In this document: positions 1 through 10,922 of the stretch, in pieces | How positions within the stretch are numbered: position 1 is the first letter of the stretch | How the letters are laid out: each line of letters begins with the position of its first letter | Assembly: GCA_002633005.1 (NCBI GenBank) | Contig: NMRA01000168.1 | Coordinates: 713,188 to 777,187, forward strand | Source of the DNA: Phoronis australis | Taxonomy: Eukaryota > Phoronida > Phoronidae | DNA length: 64,000 bases | Reading direction: 5' to 3' | Position numbers and translations under genes: made by a program | Notes under the pieces: generated by a model | What the model was told of the DNA's origin: nothing | Database searches by the model: none | The model's input: the letters and a program-made list of their open reading frames with translations, nothing else

Positions 1-169
1 TTGGGAATCGACGAGTGTTGGTTACATATGTTGGGAACCCTCTCACTGCAGGTACTTTTACATACCATTGATGTCGCATGCGACTAAATGCTCAGTGGCA
101 ACTATGTTCCAAGCCTGTCCCTTCAGCTGCATGTAGTAAAGTCTTTGGTTATTTCCTGTCCTTTTCCAG

Positions 170-349
170 GAATCAATTGCTTTAAACCACATGGCGAAGA
201 TGTTAATGCCGTCAGAACTGGGTCTGTTTTTGCATACGGTTATGCTGTGACCTACGGTTGCAAGTCTGGCTATGAACAAAAGTCTGGAGAAGCTATGATG
301 AGATGCTTATCTAATGCGACCTGGAGTGGTTTGCCTTTGCAATGTCAGA
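170..349 (+). CDS. Sushi/CCP domain exon of a type I membrane protein (internal exon)
   Basis: The exon follows a pyrimidine tract ending TTTTCCAG and ends at a consensus GTAAGT donor. It is 180 bases, phase 1 at both ends, the classic one-exon-per-module layout of complement control protein (sushi) domains. The translation has the CCP pattern: first Cys in INCFKPHG, then a V-Y-x-C-x-x-G-Y block (VTYGCKSGY), third Cys in MMRC, the TWSG tryptophan motif, and the last Cys in LPLQCQ. CCP modules are beta-rich extracellular binding domains of complement regulators, adhesion proteins and receptors. The single base left after the last codon fits the phase of the transmembrane exon at 4191, so the CCP may abut the membrane directly. 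Upstream exons lie outside the window. The partner or ligand cannot be inferred. Confidence 0.85.
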
Positions 350-508
350 GTAAGTTAATTATTTTCGTCGTGTGTATGCATCCTCGGTATTCCTGTTTAA
401 GTATATACATCATTTCAACAACGTCTCCAGGTAATAATGTGCGACCATAATCATTGTTACCTTTCTGGTTTTGTATTATTCACCCATCTAGTTCTTACTG
501 TGATTAAA

Positions 509-2123
509 TTAAGGGAGAATGCCACCCGATTTAAGTAGTCTTTTTAACGTCTTAATCGGTCTATATCCACATCGCCTATTATACGGTCGACCTCACCTTG
601 CCGAGAGGTATAGCGTTAACGTGTGAGGAAGGTGAAAAACGACGCAGCGACGCCAGTGGTTCTTCTGAGGAGTGAATGCCGCTAGATGTATGTTACATTG
701 CATCGGTCCAGCTTGTTCGAACTATGGAGCTGCGAAGAAAACGGGTATATCGTTTTACGACTTCCTCCAGAGCCCGAAATGCTTAGGTAGTGTCGCTGTA
801 GAGAAGAATTAAAGGTACGCTGTTAATAGCAAGTATGAGGATTTAAAACATCTCCGTGTATGTGGCCGGCTTTTCGTCGACAATGATTTCTCTGACGAAT
901 TCCAGCTTACCAAACAACTATCCATACGTTCCGTTGCCGGTGCATGTTCAAGGCGCCTCTCTAGTATTTCTTGATCAGTGTATTCCGGCTCGAACTGACA
1001 GCCTGTGAAACCTAACGATACGATCCAAAAAGTCTTCAACGGATGAGCTCTTGACTAAATCGGGATTGGCGCCGAGCGAGTTGCCATGTAGACGTTCATT
1101 ATTCTGCAATCTGTTTCAAAATGAATTATTCTCATCCAAACCAATGCTTATATAAAACTGAAACAAAATATTTCTTATTAGACACAATTTGTAACGCCTT
1201 TGCAGTATTCGTGAGTGCAAATATTGAGAAGCCAGCAACGGCCACTGCGTTACCGGAAATTGATGACGGCAATAAAGGAAATTGACCGGGGACTGAGGTT
1301 GTGTGAGCGCATGCTGATTCCGTGTTTGCTGACAGAAAACCGTTGTGAAACAAGTACTCAATTATTTATGCTATGGTCGCACTGTATTAGTGGAAACTTT
1401 TTTAGAAATACAAATACATTATTCAAATCATTGTTACTGTACAACCTTTGCCCTGACGGTCTTTGGAAGGGGAACCCGACAAGTAAGTAGATTTTCATTT
1501 TCTTGGCTAATAACTTCGTGCATATTAGTTCTTTGGCTCACTGTTGTAGTCTTTTTGTGACAGGAGTTTAGTTTCCAACTGAAGCAGGTTTATGTTCGAG
1601 CCAGTCCCGGCGGCCAAGACGGGCCTGATCGGTTTACGAACCACTGGTCGGGTTAGGCGTTCTGTGTGTTTACAACTCAAAATCACAGGTCTAAACAACA
1701 CAGAGTAAGGTTCTCATGTCTATATTTCACGGAAGAATACGTCGCATTTATCTCCGAACATACCCCATGCTCTTGCTACGGACCTGGGTAAATTGGCCTG
1801 CCGAACTTTGCAGTCTAAGGTGCGTCCGAATACCAATAAATCCTAACAGCAAAATAAAACAACACGTTTTTATAAGAACTCGGTGTGTGTTTAAGGTTTT
1901 TTGGTGGTTTATTGGTGAATTCAAGCGATAAGCTGACACCAGTAACCCGTGTTGTGAACTGCTGAACAGACTGGGCGTGAAACCAATGACGTCATTGAAA
2001 AAGTCAACACCGCCGTCTGCGTCAGGTGTCAGATAACACAACCGAACGTTCCGTTATCGAATTGAACTACTCGATCTAAATTGATACAAAATAGGTTAAT
2101 TTTTGGGTGGCATTCTCCTTTAA
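509..2123. mobile_element. Non-autonomous DNA transposon with TTAA target duplication (piggyBac- or Kolobok-like)
   Basis: The two ends are inverted copies of each other. The left end reads TTAA then GGGAGAATGCCACCC; the right end, read on the minus strand, is TTAA then AGGAGAATGCCACCC. Only the first base of the 15-base terminal repeat differs, and TTAA sits at each border (509-512 and 2120-2123). TTAA duplications are typical of piggyBac and Kolobok elements. The 1.6 kb interior has only short ORFs (at most about 97 codons) and no recognisable transposase, so the copy is non-autonomous. It lies in the CCP-to-transmembrane intron of the sushi gene. The superfamily cannot be settled from the ends alone. 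Confidence 0.7.
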
Positions 2124-4190
2124 AACATGTTTGGAATACGGTGTAGTCACACCAGAGACCGCAAGAATGTTCTAATATGTCCCGTTGACTTTGAGATACT
2201 TGAATCAGAAGGGCCGCGATTTAGACTGTATTTAGATCTGTATATGGGATTAGTTCTACGTGTATCCAGGTAAAGCAGACAAAACCTGAACGAACTCATC
2301 ACACTATAATCTGGTAACGGGGATCAGTTATAAGAAATGTTGCTTACCACCGACAAAGAAGAAATGAAAGGCAGATCATCAGTATGCATCCAAAATCTCT
2401 CTTACCATAGCCACCATCTTCCATTTACCACACACGTATATCCGACAGTTAAAAATGCAGATGATGTAATATTGTGTTCGACAAGAACCTTTTAAAGTGT
2501 AACGCTAGTCTAAAGAAGTTGAAATTGTTGTTACTGCGTGTTATTTATACCTTTTCAAACCCAAACTTTCAAACAGGGCTCCATCACGGTATGCAAAAAC
2601 GGAGTGCATTCACTGCGTAGTATACCGGGCGCGAACTATTGAGTCGTGCCTGAAAGCCATGGGTAAAAGTATGAACTACATGGACTTGGGGGTGGGGCAG
2701 CTGCATTGTCCCTTGATTACTGCGTAGTATGCGCATTTCAATTGTGCACTTCAAGTACATGTACGTGCGCGCTTAGATTGCAAAAGTCACGCCTCGGTAT
2801 TTCACCTCTGTTATTTTTGAAATAACTTCTAACATCAGAGACATATTGTATTTGACAGTTTCAAGAGTTTGAAGACAAGCTTCCTTCACAAATTGCTGTC
2901 GGGTCTCTCCTTTGCCCCATCCCAGAGAGATTCCAGTCAACAAATTAATTTTCTAAGAACATTCACTATTTTTCGAATGGGTTACATACACTTACATTGT
3001 ATTTTTGAATAGGATGCTGAATTTAGGTCACGTCTGATATTTTTGAATTACAGCACAAGCAGATTAAGATACCCCCTTTCAGACACAGTATGTAACACAC
3101 CAAAAGCCGTTATTTGAACCATCAAATTGTTTACATAGTTTCCACTGCAACTGGTTTGTCAAGCATTTCATTTACCCCGTTATTATCACAATTTACGACT
3201 GCCCCCCCACTGTGCTGTATGTGGGGACCCTGATTGGTGCTATTCGTGCACATGACACCGTGGTTACATGGGGAAAACTAGCATTCTGCCCAGGTATACA
3301 AGATCTACTGAAAAAAGAGTGAAAATGGGCACCTCATTGTGAATAAAATATTTTCTATGTGCCACGATAAGGCAATTAGATCTTCGGTGTCCATATCTTT
3401 CGTATTGGTTGTGAGTGCACCGTGTATTTACCACGTTTGGGAAGTTGCCTCTACCAGGCTACTAGGTTATATACCGGAAATGCAAACTAGGCTTATATAT
3501 GAGGTTTGTTTTCCATTGCCAAAGTGAGCATAAGCCAGACTCTGTCTTACCTGTCGTAATCATTTCACAAAGTATCGCACGTGCCCTAGCCGCACTATTG
3601 AAATAAACTTTCTTTTACTTGTCCTAAAATGCAGCGATTTTAAATTTCGAAGACTGCTAAAATCTGCTTTTCAGTTTAGAGAACTGTAGTGTTATTGGTT
3701 TGCCTTACTCCATTTTCGTTGTTTGGCTTTGAATCTTGTACTAAACAGTCGGGTCTGTTTATAAATGCATTTATCTCATCCACTAGACATTCGGCCAAGC
3801 CCATGATTAGCGACAAACTCACTCCGCTGAAAAACACCTGGATGAAGAGTGCACGCGTTCTGGCCCACTTGCCTGGAAATCCTGATAACGTAAAAAATGC
3901 CTAGTGGCTATATCCAACTCTGAAATATAAAAACGCGTCTAAGTCTGGTCAGCACGCCACAAGTGGTTACAATTTTACCTGTATTGGTCCACCGTCAAAA
4001 CACATTTCATGAACGTTTAAGATAAAAACGGAAATGGAATCTTTAAGCTACTTTCTTCTGTTTCTGTTTTGACCAAAGATTATCGTAGACATGCCCAAAT
4101 GCAACTGAGTTACATTGCGCAAATACATTATTACCTGGCAAACTAGCAGTACCCATTAATGAAACTCATACCATTGTTGACACTTTTCAG
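2124..4190. other. Remainder of the CCP-TM intron
   Basis: No sushi exon could be recognised here on the plus strand, and the flanking exons are phase-compatible without one. A 13-base near-repeat containing CTGCGTAGTAT occurs near 2617 and 2719. A possible minus-strand coding piece at 3676-3881 is listed separately. Nothing else is supportable. Confidence 0.5.
3676..3881 (-). CDS. Possible terminal exon of an unrecognised membrane protein (antisense in the sushi intron)
   Basis: On the minus strand an open frame follows a possible acceptor (TTATCAG) and ends at TAA. It starts GFPGKWARTRALFIQ, continues as a strongly hydrophobic stretch (VFFSGVSLSLIMGLAECL, about 18 residues), and ends in a polar tail containing VDEINAFINRP and a final QTNNTTVL. 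The sequence of one membrane span plus a hydrophilic C-terminal tail looks coding, but I do not recognise a family and no upstream partner exon was found. The complementary plus-strand ORF of 71 codons is the alternative. It may be a chance ORF or a pseudogene fragment. Confidence 0.3.
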
Positions 4191-4323
4191 AACAACAGTC
4201 CATTAAAACCCACTTTGCTTATATCATGGGTGGAATCGCCGCGGCCTTGGGTCTCTCTATCGTCTTGATCACAACCATTGGGATTTGTCTTTGTCGGAAA
4301 AGAAAATCGCCACCCAAGGACAG
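4191..4323 (+). CDS. Transmembrane exon of the sushi-domain membrane protein
   Basis: The exon follows GACACTTTTCAG and ends at AG|GTCGGT. It is read in phase 1 from the CCP exon at 170-349. After a short stalk (QQSIKTHFAYIMGG) comes a hydrophobic segment of about 22 residues (IAAALGLSIVLITTIGICLC), followed by a basic stop-transfer stretch RKRKSPPKDR, so the protein is type I with a cytoplasmic C-terminus. The donor choice is fixed by phase: joining at 4323 restores an Arg codon and the open frame of the 4687 exon, whereas the nearby GTATCA donor would not. The donor is non-consensus at position +3 (GTCGGT). The CCP and TM exons could also be separated by exons I failed to see. Confidence 0.75.
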
Positions 4324-4686
4324 GTCGGTATCACAGTTATTGTAAGCACTACGTTCATTTTTCTAATCTCAAAACTGCATGCCCTCCAATTAACCATTAA
4401 TCGCTGTATTTGCCATTTAGTCGGTTCCCCCACACACTTGGAATGTCTGGAGGTTGAATCAGAAATATATGCTCTTCTAAGTTTGGGTTATGTAAAGCGA
4501 ACTAGAGTGTCAGGATAATGCCTCTCTTTACGTGAGAATTCTTTTTTTCGGAGGTTAGTGCTGTAGCGTGAGCTTTTCGGTGACATAAATCCTCCATGTA
4601 TTTAGTTATTGACGTATGTAAGCGAGGTGGTAGCGCCAACAGTAGCAAATACACCGGTGTACAGTAACATTTCATTTTGTCTACAG

Positions 4687-4951
4687 GAAAACTTCTCTCT
4701 CCAATTCTATGGTATTACAAAACTGTAAGAGCAATCTGCCTTCGAAAGATGAATTCCTTGAAAATTCATACTACCAAAGATACATTCTCCCCATGACCAT
4801 CCCACGTGACCCAGAGGCTACTCAGAAACGTCAACACGTACCTGCTCCCAAGTACAGAAAGGCCCCGATGTCAGGCTTACCGGTCACGGCACAGAACAAA
4901 CTGTGGCGTATTTCCGATTTTCCGTCGGGTTTCGTGGTGACACGTCATTAA
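4687..4951 (+). CDS. Last coding exon: cytoplasmic tail of the sushi-domain membrane protein
   Basis: The exon begins after TTTTGTCTACAG, continues the frame of the transmembrane exon, and ends at a TAA at 4949-4951. It encodes about 88 residues beginning KTSLSNSMVLQNC, with a possible tyrosine-based motif (ENSYYQRYILPM) and a basic/proline stretch (QKRQHVPAPKYRKAP), ending SGFVVTRH. No named domain is recognised. The Tyr residues could be phosphorylation or sorting sites, but that is inference. Sequence downstream of the stop would be 3' UTR. The nearest plus-strand AATAAA seen is about 1.1 kb away (near 6051), so the poly(A) site is uncertain. Confidence 0.75.
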
Positions 4952-5329
4952 GTGCCTATGTTTTTCTTATTCCAACGTCAGATGAACTTCTTAATTCAAT
5001 CTTTTGTGAACATTGTTCACATGTATAAGGTATATGGATCTGCTTCAAAGATTTTAAAATCGGGCTTAATATCCTAGACAGAAGTGCAACGTCTTCTCTG
5101 CATCTTATTGCACTTCAAAAAGTTATCAAGTATACACTACTGTAGGAGTTAAATATGTCCTCTAATTTCTCTTGTCTAAACTCGATTTAACAGACTCAGC
5201 AAAATGATTGGTGTCCTAAAATCGATGTATATTACATGTATTCTTTTGACTTTATGTATATGTTCACAATCATGGCTAGTTTCTAAGTCCACCTCATTGT
5301 TAGCCTCTTGAAGTATGTTAAACAAGTCT

Positions 5330-5830
5330 TTATTGGAACCAGCATTCTATGTTTGCTTCCCATTTCTGCATTTGATAAGGGCTTGACTTTCCTCCAACAG
5401 CTTCGACGTATCTGTCGATCTGCTCTTGACGCGGGTGGACGTGGCACACCTCATTAGAGTATCCTTCTGATCCTGTGGTGTATGTCATGGAAAGCGTGTA
5501 CACGTGTCTTAAGAGTTCCTTAATACCACGACATATCACCCTGAATTAGGGTATGCTTGGGACCTTCCTGTGAAACACCACAATAAGCCTTAAGTGAGTA
5601 AGGGCCCTTACCAGGGAAATGCAGTGTTTGCAGCTTTGCAAATGCTAAGATTTCTTGCCGCAAGAGTTCAGTGTGATTGAACGGCGTTACTGTGACTTTA
5701 GTCCTTCTAAGTTTACTTCGTGGTTTTGCTCGCGAAAGCCCATCATTCCCCTTCTCAAAATGTAACTCTGTGTAATCAGGATCAAGTACTGTGAGGTTTT
5801 GTGTTGATTGTTTTGTGACTTAATGTAATC
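5330..5830 (-). CDS. Unrecognised coding stretch, convergent with the sushi gene, one frame break
   Basis: On the minus strand a largely continuous reading of about 160 residues runs from near 5825 to a TAA at 5330. The upstream part contains NLTVLDPDYTELHFEKGND, FNHTELLRQEILAFAKLQ and HFPGKGPYSLKAYCG. Near 5520-5530 the frame shifts by one base, with a stop in the first frame, and continues as GIKELLRHVYTLSMTYTTG, CHVHPRQEQIDRYVEAVGG and ending KWEANIECWFQ. The amphipathic, balanced composition is that of a real soluble protein, and no intron is needed. I do not recognise the family. The stop codon lies inside CAATAAAG, so a poly(A)-signal-like hexamer overlaps it. It could be a retrocopy, a gene with a sequence error, or a pseudogene. 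Upstream exons were not found. Confidence 0.5.
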
Positions 5831-6754
5831 AAGATACATGCCTTCTGTTTCATAATATTTGTCTACTCAAGATTAAACTGTACATGTTTTATGTCGTTAT
5901 CGTTTTTCACTTAGACCTTGCTCGACATACACCAGCAAAGTTACGAACATATTTTTGGAAACGTGTAACGACAGCTCCAGGACGTGGAATTAGTCGTTAC
6001 CGCTAGAACAAAAAGCAGTTTCCCAAACATGTCATGGGCTGCTCAGGGCTGAATAAAGCTGGGGCTATAGCCACCCCTTCAGTCTCTTGTGGTGCGCCGC
6101 CCATGCATATACGGAATGATGGAGATAGTCCAACAAAACGCCTTATAACGTAATCACAAATCGTACTCCTCTTTCAACCTTTCATGAATCGTTATCTTTC
6201 CAAGCCACCTTCTCCATTGAGTGGTGACGTAATATGTGAACGCTCATTAAGCGCAACCAGTTTCATTGCACGATTGTGATTAAATGTATACAGTAATACA
6301 TCAACGTAAATTATAAAGCATGTCTGCCGATTTTGTGTCAGTAAAGACATGTTTGTTTGGGGAAAGGTTTGTTAATACGGGATATGTTGCAACGTGAATT
6401 GTACATGTAACGTACAGTACATACCAGCACTAATCTGTGAGTTTGCAGCCGGTCAAAGTTACAGTAGTTGACGGAATCACTAGTGAAACTAAATATTAGC
6501 AGGTGGTAGTATATCTGAAACACATGACACGGAAAAAGTTGCTATTAGCAGGGAACGTAACGACTGTTCGAGTGTTGCATTCGGTTATTAAGGAACCACG
6601 TTTATTGAGTGAACGCGCAGCTGATTTAAGGGCCGCAAGTCCAAGGCAGAACAAGAGTAGGAATCAGCGATATAATCAATGGACACTTTAAACAAATTTA
6701 AAAGTGGACAATATGGATATTTGCTGTGCGATCAAGTCATAAGTAAGATCATCC
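5831..6754. other. Intergenic stretch without a recognised gene
   Basis: Only short ORFs occur, for example 6503-6691 (+) with a basic C-terminal half. No splice-consistent exon or repeat was identified with confidence. Confidence 0.4.
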
Positions 6755-6967
6755 ATGGCAGACGAAAAAATGAATAAAGAACATAAAAGTAGAAGGCTTG
6801 TCTGCTCTACAACTGCGGTTTCGTGTCAGTTTTGTCTGAACGGAATAGCCGGCTTAAAGGAAGACGCTACGGGCGCCAATACTTGCAGGTCGAGGAACAA
6901 TGGAGATGGCAATTTACCGGATTCGTCAATAGGCGTGAATTTTTTGCTGCTGGGACATGAAATATAA
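6755..6967 (+). pseudogene. Short coding-like stretch, unrecognised
   Basis: An ATG in a reasonable context (ATCCATGGCA) opens 70 codons starting MADEKMNKEHKSRR and ending in a TAA. A second frame just downstream (6970-7020) reads SSVDDLDSSINFNENI, which also looks coding, so a frame-broken gene fragment is plausible. The piece sits 110 bases upstream of the exon-like stretch at 7077-7421 on the same strand, and the two could belong together. No domain or family is recognised, and it may be chance. Confidence 0.25.
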
Positions 6968-7076
6968 TAAAACTTCGAGTGTCGACGATCTCGATTCATC
7001 AATTAACTTCAATGAAAACATATGCTAAGGGAAAATAGCAAAGATTATCTTTTCTGAGATTCATTGTAAACTTCAG

Positions 7077-7421
7077 ATGACGCAGGGGCCGATGCTGTGT
7101 TAATATGTATCAGGTCTGGAGAAGGTGAAACGATTTCACGAGCAGATTCACCAACATCGTATCCGAAAACTCAATCTATCAGAGGAGCTAGCATAACTTT
7201 CTCGGACAGAGTGGATGGTACAGTGTTGAAGGTCGAAAAATTAGAGGACGTCTTCATGTACTTAGGAAAGAAAATAGATAGCTTCAGTGAAACGCAAGTG
7301 AAATCCAACCCCATCTTGGTGGACGACAATGGGGAGGTTGCAAGGTCTCTGGATATTGGCTAGACAGACATTCAAGGAAACTCATCCGAGACGGTAGCAG
7401 AGAGCCTAAATACTGCACAAG
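7077..7421 (+). pseudogene. Exon-like, unrecognised coding stretch with one internal TAG
   Basis: The stretch follows an acceptor-like TTGTAAACTTCAG and reads DAGADAVLICIRSGEGE, then TQSIRGASITFSDRVDG, LKVEKLEDVFMYLGKK and ILVDDNGEVARSLDIG. A TAG follows at about 7361-7363, and the same frame then continues as TDIQGNSSETVAESLNTAQ up to a donor-like GTAAAT at about 7422. The low-hydrophobicity, acidic composition and continuation past the stop suggest an exon with one nonsense change, or a terminal exon with chance continuation. No family is recognised. Confidence 0.35.
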
Positions 7422-8814
7422 GTAAATTTTCACATATCATATTTTTAATGACGGTCCGGACACAGTGGAGTAGCAGCAGGTGATTAGTGTGTCAATTATC
7501 TACAGTACTAAGGTTCAAAGATTTGCTAATTACGTATTATAGATTTCCTAAAGGTAATTGAATTTCTGAAGCAGAAAAATTCACTTAGAAATCAAAAGTT
7601 TTAATCCACATTATATCCAAATAATGCAGCCCGTTTGATATTGCAGTGAAGCATTAACTAATGTGGTATACATGTATTATATGGTATACAAAAGAACCTT
7701 AGCCCAGCGTTTTTGATCAACAAATTCTTTGCGACGCAGTTTCTGAACAAATCTGTTAAAGAAGTCCAAGGTGCCATGAACCTGGCACTTTTTCAAATGC
7801 AAATGCCCTAATCGCATGAAATCATTTACTCTGAGCTGATATTAAGAATAAATATACAAGATACTTATATTGATTTGGTTAATTAATTATCGATACGTTT
7901 AGTGCTACGAGAACCAGAATTGAAACTATGAATGTTCCCTTGACCGCACATGCGGAGGTGATTAGCTGACTAATACGGCTTACGTCCACCCGGTGCACCG
8001 CTGCATCTATTAAGATGGCTGATGCTATTTTCCCAGCTCACAGCATTGGTGACATAAGCCTTGAATTCGAAGCAGGTGTCTTCGGTGCTGGAGCAGTCCA
8101 TGTCCACTTAATAATCCAATAGTGATTGCCGTACCTTCAATAAACCGTTGTCGTTTAAGTGCAAGGAATTCTCTCCTGAAAATTTCAGTGAAAATAAAAA
8201 AAATATTGGAAAAATTTTAAAGTTACATTAGTGAGTTGTCATCATCATTCACTGAATCAGGTGTTGACCGTGAACAACTGTGGGGGTCGTACGGAAATTG
8301 AAATGAGGGGACAGAAACAATCGTTAACGCATGGAGTCGTAGGCATTTCATGGTTAACACCTTAAAATCTACAATCCGCCAAAAGAAATACAGTTTTAAT
8401 TTACATCCCACATTATGTTAAAACTGGCAGGTGAGTTTTTTGATTTCTAGGCTTGGACATACCTGGAATGCAGTTTTGCTGGAGACCGTGTTCAGCCGAG
8501 AAAATGACCCGCAGTGTCAAATCATCTTTTTTCATCTTGCAATTAATAATGAACTTCCAGTTACAGCTTCAAAACCCCAATATAACCCCTGATTAAAGAC
8601 AGTGAAAGTTCATACCAATTCCATAGCTGTAAGAGAGATATGAATAGAATACTAATCGGCAGAAGTTACGATTACAATACCTTAGAAAGAAAATTGAACT
8701 TCACTAGTTCTGTATCACAACTGTGTAAACAAAAAAGTCAGCAACGGGTTGCACCTAATAAATGACGCAGCTGAAACATTTTATCGTTGTTTTGTTCTAA
8801 AATCTTCCGGCGTG
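7422..8814. other. Intergenic stretch without a recognised gene
   Basis: This region is AT-rich with only short ORFs. No confident repeat boundaries, RNA gene or exon were seen. Confidence 0.4.
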
Positions 8815-9012
8815 TGAAGCTCCTACAGGGGCAACGCCGTCTGTAGTTCACCTATAGACGTTGGTCGCTATCTGCTACTCGAACATATAAAATCCTTTAC
8901 CGTCGTCATTAATTGCATTAAATTGCTTGTCACTGCCGGAGAACACGAACTTGTTGGCTACCATCGTCCCATCGGTGATTCATTTCAGTCCTTGACACGG
9001 CGTTGCGGAATT
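8815..9012 (-). pseudogene. Alpha-amylase C-terminal exon remnant, frameshifted
   Basis: Read on the minus strand after an acceptor-like TTATGTAG, the sequence gives EFRNAVSRTEMNHRWDDGSQ, matching the alpha-amylase segment FRN-V-(8 residues)-W(D/W)(D/N)GS-Q that lies after the catalytic barrel. The frame then breaks and similarity continues in another frame as FSGSDKQFNAINDDGKGF, corresponding to the family's (A/V)F-RG-KGF-AINND block. After in-frame stops comes GVAPVGA, resembling the family's TGLPAGTYC. The frame change and stops show decay. It lies 1.8 kb beyond the 10777-10922 exon, on the same strand and in the expected order. Confidence 0.65.
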
Positions 9013-10776
9013 CTACATAACATGACTTAAGAACACAGAGACAGAATCAGAATAAGTCACAAATTGATAGCTAAGAATGCTAGTTTTGAGATGGGAGTGT
9101 CGGGGTGCGTAATTGCATACAATTGGAGAGTCAGAATGGGGGACTCTACCTACCACAACTTGAGAAATTAAAGTGACAATTTGTTTTGTAGTCCATATAT
9201 AGCGTAGTGCTTAGAACCGTAGAAAATAACAACACAGCAGCCGAATGACAAATGTCTTAAACAATAAAAGTTGTATTAGAAGAACTGGAACAAAGGTTGG
9301 TACGAGACCATCGTACTTTCACAACAGTGACCACAGGAGGGCTTACACAGTGTTTCCTAAATTGATGTACCCCACACTCTTTTTACCTGCACGTCTTTGG
9401 AAAGAATAACGAATCTTGTTTACGTACAACAATAATAACAAACGCAAAACCAAATTTTCATTAAAGCCTATACGCTGTAATTCCGTAAAGGCTCGTTCCG
9501 AAAATACCCGCAATGCAAGTACTTGAAAGCGGAGAACACACATGTGCAGAAGCATTGATTACAGGAGTTTTAGAAATTCGGAAATTTAACGATGAAATAT
9601 ATTTATCCAATTACATACAGACGTTTAAATCTCACGTCATCAAAACTTGTATTAATGCGCAACTTTATTAAACTCGACCAATTCACACGGGCATTGTTAG
9701 CACAGTTTGCTGCACTTATTCAACAGCAAGTAAGTTATGTTCATGACAAAATATCTACTTATTAATATACTTATGCAAGTAAATGTCTGGAAACGTGGCT
9801 CTATTTTTTTTCTGACGTGTGACGGAATACGATTCGACAAATCAAATGCAATACCAGAGACAAGTTAGTAACAAACCGTAACAAGGTGATCCAGTTTACA
9901 CCAGGACACAACGTAGAGAGAAAAGGCGCCGTTGTTTTCTTTTTATTAGCACTGACAATGATATTTACCATATTATTGATCTGTCTCCACCGGTGTTCTC
10001 AAACCCAGCCTTTTCCACACGTTCCGTCACGGTAAATCGTAACATCTTTGATAGTACGGTCACCAAAACTTGGTCTCATCCACTCCTTAGACTCTTTCAA
10101 GAGATAAGTTTGACATACTGTATAACGGATTTTGCGAAATTTTTATTGTTAACCTGTTCAGGAAAAAAACCCAGCAAGTCTGAGCAAAAGCTCACTGAGA
10201 CCGTTTTTTCTTGAAGCGAATCTACGTGAGTCAAAACACACCCACCCTAGGGCAGTGCCACTATTCCAAAGATGGCGCTGTCAAAGAGTGTTTGGGAATG
10301 ATGTTGCAACTCGTCACTTTCGCAAACCTGACGTTTAAAAAAGTACATCACTCCTAAATGCGTATCACCAGTCCTCGGTTATACAAACTTGGGTAACTAA
10401 AATCGGAGAAAAATTCATAGTGCCTATTCACTGAGTGTAACTATGGTAACGTATTTTCTGTATTTGTGGTGCTCTGCTGACGATCTAAGTTACTAAAGCG
10501 AATTCAATGAATTCCCTTTTGGTAACTTTTATTCTTTTCAAAATGCGGGCATATATTTGATTTAACTAGCACCACATTCCCGCAGGGATTCGTATAGATC
10601 AGTGGAAGATATTCTCTTTGAAAACACATTTGCCACATGGCGCTCACTCTGGAGATGTGGTAGGCTACTAATTCAATTCTTGATGACGACTAGAATTTGC
10701 TAGCGTATTAACCCATTTGTATATTAGCACAACTTAAGACTGTAGCCTGTCCTAAGTAAATCTACAAAATGCTTAC
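9013..10776. other. Amylase intron/intergenic region
   Basis: The exon expected between the SSYRW block and the FRN block of alpha-amylase (carrying the NDW-GPP segment) was looked for on the minus strand and not found. It may be lost or too diverged. No other gene is visible; a 70-codon minus ORF at 9343-9555 looks like chance. Confidence 0.4.
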
Positions 10777-10922
10777 TCGGGCGTTGACCCAAATCCTGTA
10801 CCATCTGTAGCTGGTGATCACGCCCGGTACGCCGTAGGGATAGGCCAAAATGAAGGCATTACCAATCTTGTACAGCCTGGGATCGTAGAAAGTCAGGATC
10901 GAACCACTAACAGCACCGTGGC
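10777..10922 (-). pseudogene. Alpha-amylase exon (GHGA...SYRW block)
   Basis: This 146-base minus-strand exon runs from an acceptor (TTTGCTCAG) to a GTAAGC donor. It reads GHGAVSGSILTFYDPRLYK, then AYPYGVPGVITSYRW, which is the barrel segment of animal alpha-amylases (GHGAGG-SILTFWDARLYK ... PYG-RVMSSYRW). The Arg of SYRW corresponds to the chloride-ligand Arg337 of mammalian pancreatic amylase and is kept. The first two bases complete the Gly codon split with the upstream exon at 11583, so the join is phase-perfect. No stop lies within the exon itself. Because other exons are frame-broken, the locus as a whole is called a pseudogene. Confidence 0.85.
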
